Positions 62,920 through 64,000 of a stretch of 64,000 nucleotides of DNA are shown here, one piece after another. The position numbers and the translations under genes were made by a program. Numbering within the stretch: the stretch's first letter is position 1; every line of letters starts with the position of its first letter. Source of the stretch: Fusibacter sp. 3D3 (GTDB lineage: Bacteria > Bacillota > Clostridia > Peptostreptococcales > Acidaminobacteraceae); contig NZ_BDHH01000011.1 in NCBI RefSeq assembly GCF_001748365.1, positions 53,676-117,675 on the forward strand. Reading direction: 5' to 3'. The notes beneath the pieces are model-generated. The model was not told where the DNA came from. It ran no database searches and saw nothing but the letters and a program-made list of their open reading frames with translations.

Positions 62920-63117
62920 TTATTTGCACTGTCTTTCGATCGCGTCACAGACAGTTGTTATAGTGTCTCTAATTGGTCCTGTAGCGACGTCTGCTACAAA
63001 TGCCATTACTTTATTTTCGGCGTCAGGAAAGAGTTTATTGTTTTCAGGACTTTCTCCGTATCCGTAATGTCCACCATTTACCACTAGCATTTCATTCATA
63101 TCTAATTCTTTAAACAT
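62920..63117 (-). CDS. Double-glycine leader peptide (bacteriocin or signal precursor)
   Basis: 65 aa. The leader MFKELDMNEMLVVNGG ends in Gly-Gly, after which follows a 49-residue part beginning HYGYGESPENNK and ending CDAIERQCK, with two cysteines near the C-terminus that could form a disulfide. Such leaders are removed by C39-peptidase ABC exporters, one of which begins 336 bp away on the other strand. The GYGESPENNK stretch resembles Gly-rich class II bacteriocins only loosely. Confidence 0.8.
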   Translation of the reverse strand: MFKELDMNEMLVVNGGHYGYGESPENNKLFPDAENKVMAFVADVATGPIRDTITTVCDAIERQCK

Positions 63118-63453
63118 CTGTTATACTTCCATAAAATATCATTTTTCTAATTTCTCATTACCAATGCATGCGTTATGTAACTTATTAATTGATTTTTAAT
63201 CTGCAACAATATTTTCCAGAATAATTGCCACAAGATTAATTTTATGGTACCAGATGGGAAATGTCGTGTCAATAGCAAAAACAAAAAAAGTAAAAAATAG
63301 AACAAAATGCATATAGCCTGTTGTAAAACCAAGCGGGCTATGTTATCTTGAAAATGGGTATAACCTATTCACGCTTACACTATATTACAATTTTTATGTG
63401 TCCAACAAGTGTTCATTGCATTAAAATTTTCTTAAATCACATCGGAGGGTTTC
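63118..63453. other. Divergent intergenic region of the peptide locus
   Basis: Holds a duplicated remnant of the decayed gene's 3' end (HNACIGNEKLEK and stop, about 63130-63165, minus strand) and a weak ATAGCC/GGGCTAT hairpin (about 63311-63340). A membrane-like 61-codon minus-strand frame at 63147-63332 has no ribosome site, and I do not call it. Confidence 0.4.
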
Positions 63454-64000
63454 ATGTTTTATCAAAGCGTATACTCAGTCCGCTTCGCTACCTTCGTAAC
63501 CCTTACGCAATCCTATCGGATTGCATTCAGTGGGCGTTTGGACTCCCACTGAATTAGGAATATGAACCCCCACTTTGAGAAGTGGGGGACATCTCCTCAA
63601 GGGTTATAAAAGAAAAGTTTCATTGCGTCAAGCAATACGACACAACGGACTGTGGTGCAGCATGTCTTGCCACAGTTTCAAAACAATATGGTCTTAAAAT
63701 ACCAATAACGAGAATTAGAGAAATCGCTGGAACGGATAAGCAGGGGACAAATGCTTATGGTGTCATTAAGGCAGCAGAAAAATTGGGCTTTTCAGCAAAA
63801 GGGGTCAAAGGAGATAAAGAAGCACTTTTTTCTGAGTTTCCATTACCTGCAATCGCTCACATAGTCGTGGAGGGTTCGCTGCTACATTATATGGTGATAC
63901 ATAAAATTGCGAAAGATAAAATAATCGTAGCAGATCCTGCCAAAGGCTTGATAACCTATGAACTCGATGACTTTATGAAGTTATGGACAGGCGTTTTAAT
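63454..64000 (+). pseudogene. C39-peptidase bacteriocin/peptide exporter, 5' end, interrupted and running off the window
   Basis: After the repeat the frame reads FHCVKQYDTTDCGAACLATVSKQ, with catalytic Cys in DCGAACL, His in LLHYMVIHK and Asp in VADPAKG: a complete C39 peptidase domain of a LanT/ComA-type ABC exporter. A start ATG (63454) with GGAGG lies before the repeat. Removing 63463-63608 gives MFYKEKFHCVKQYD in one frame. With the repeat present, translation from 63454 stops inside it. The rest lies beyond base 64000. Confidence 0.85.
63463..63608 (+). repeat. Short mobile repeat, copy E, inside the exporter gene
   Basis: 146 bp, CAAAGCGTATACTC to CTCAAGGGTTATA, with the CAATCC/GGATTG, CAGTGGG/CCCACTG and CCCCCACTT/AAGTGGGGG hairpins. 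It lies three codons into the C39 exporter frame. The left flank ends TTAT, like copies A and D. Confidence 0.9.

Noticed and set aside
63147..63332. 61-codon membrane-like minus-strand frame upstream of the GG peptide
   Set aside because: It lacks a ribosome site, is built from an AT-rich promoter region, and its end is the duplicated tail of the decayed gene in another frame.

Overview
The window looks like the chromosome of an anaerobic, fermentative, low-GC Firmicute of the Clostridia (inference). The evidence is strong AGGAGG-type ribosome binding sites throughout, a three-subunit NAD-linked [FeFe] hydrogenase operon, a hybrid cluster protein, a BceRS-BceAB peptide-resistance module, ClpE, and an OhrR-like regulator. 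No rRNA or tRNA gene was seen. A genus cannot be fixed from this sequence alone.

Layout. 1-5.2 kb: split lysine exporter, thiol peroxidase, then a + strand run of FMN-binding oxidase-like protein, inositol phosphatase, omega-amidase-like nitrilase and dapF, preceded by a cluster of DnaA boxes. 5.2-16.4 kb: HAD phosphatase, acetate-type transporter, ABC exporter, a peroxide module (gpx and a MarR/OhrR regulator with divergent consensus promoters), LUD protein, clpE and dsdA. 16.5-21.7 kb: the hydrogenase operon hydC - [2Fe-2S] protein - hydB - hydA on the minus strand, with hydB split by an IS200-type element. 21.9-26.5 kb: bce operon. 26.6-37.3 kb: metallophosphoesterase, hypothetical genes, a 103-bp tandem repeat, truA, the larCEB nickel-pincer cofactor genes, hcp and a WYL regulator. 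37.5-39.5 kb: sigma factor and DUF4179 membrane partner. 39.5-42.7 kb: an AT-rich three-gene island (winged-helix/possible nuclease, Ser/Thr kinase, unknown 402-aa protein) bounded by gene debris. 42.8-43.4 kb: a small-peptide gene. 45.6-53.1 kb: complete attenuator-controlled aromatic operon aroF-tyrA-aroB-aroA-aroC-pheA-aroE. 53.2-59.8 kb: liv branched-chain amino acid transporter and two alpha/beta hydrolases. 60-64 kb: a peptide locus with two double-glycine leader peptides, an S9 peptidase, a decayed gene, and the start of a C39-peptidase exporter disrupted by a short mobile repeat.

Two kinds of mobile DNA shape the window. One is an IS200-like element (18891-19551) whose removal rejoins hydB into a 600-codon frame. 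The other is a family of five ~137-147 bp, tnpA-less, hairpin-rich elements resembling IS200/IS605 ends. One of these sits inside the aromatic operon and one inside the exporter's first codons.

The most promising undescribed items are the three-gene kinase island, the double-glycine peptide/S9 peptidase locus, the 57-aa peptide gene, two candidate structured RNAs (9493-9579 and the 28801-29050 repeats, both folding better on the minus strand), and the two 'scarless' element insertions that may act as on/off switches.
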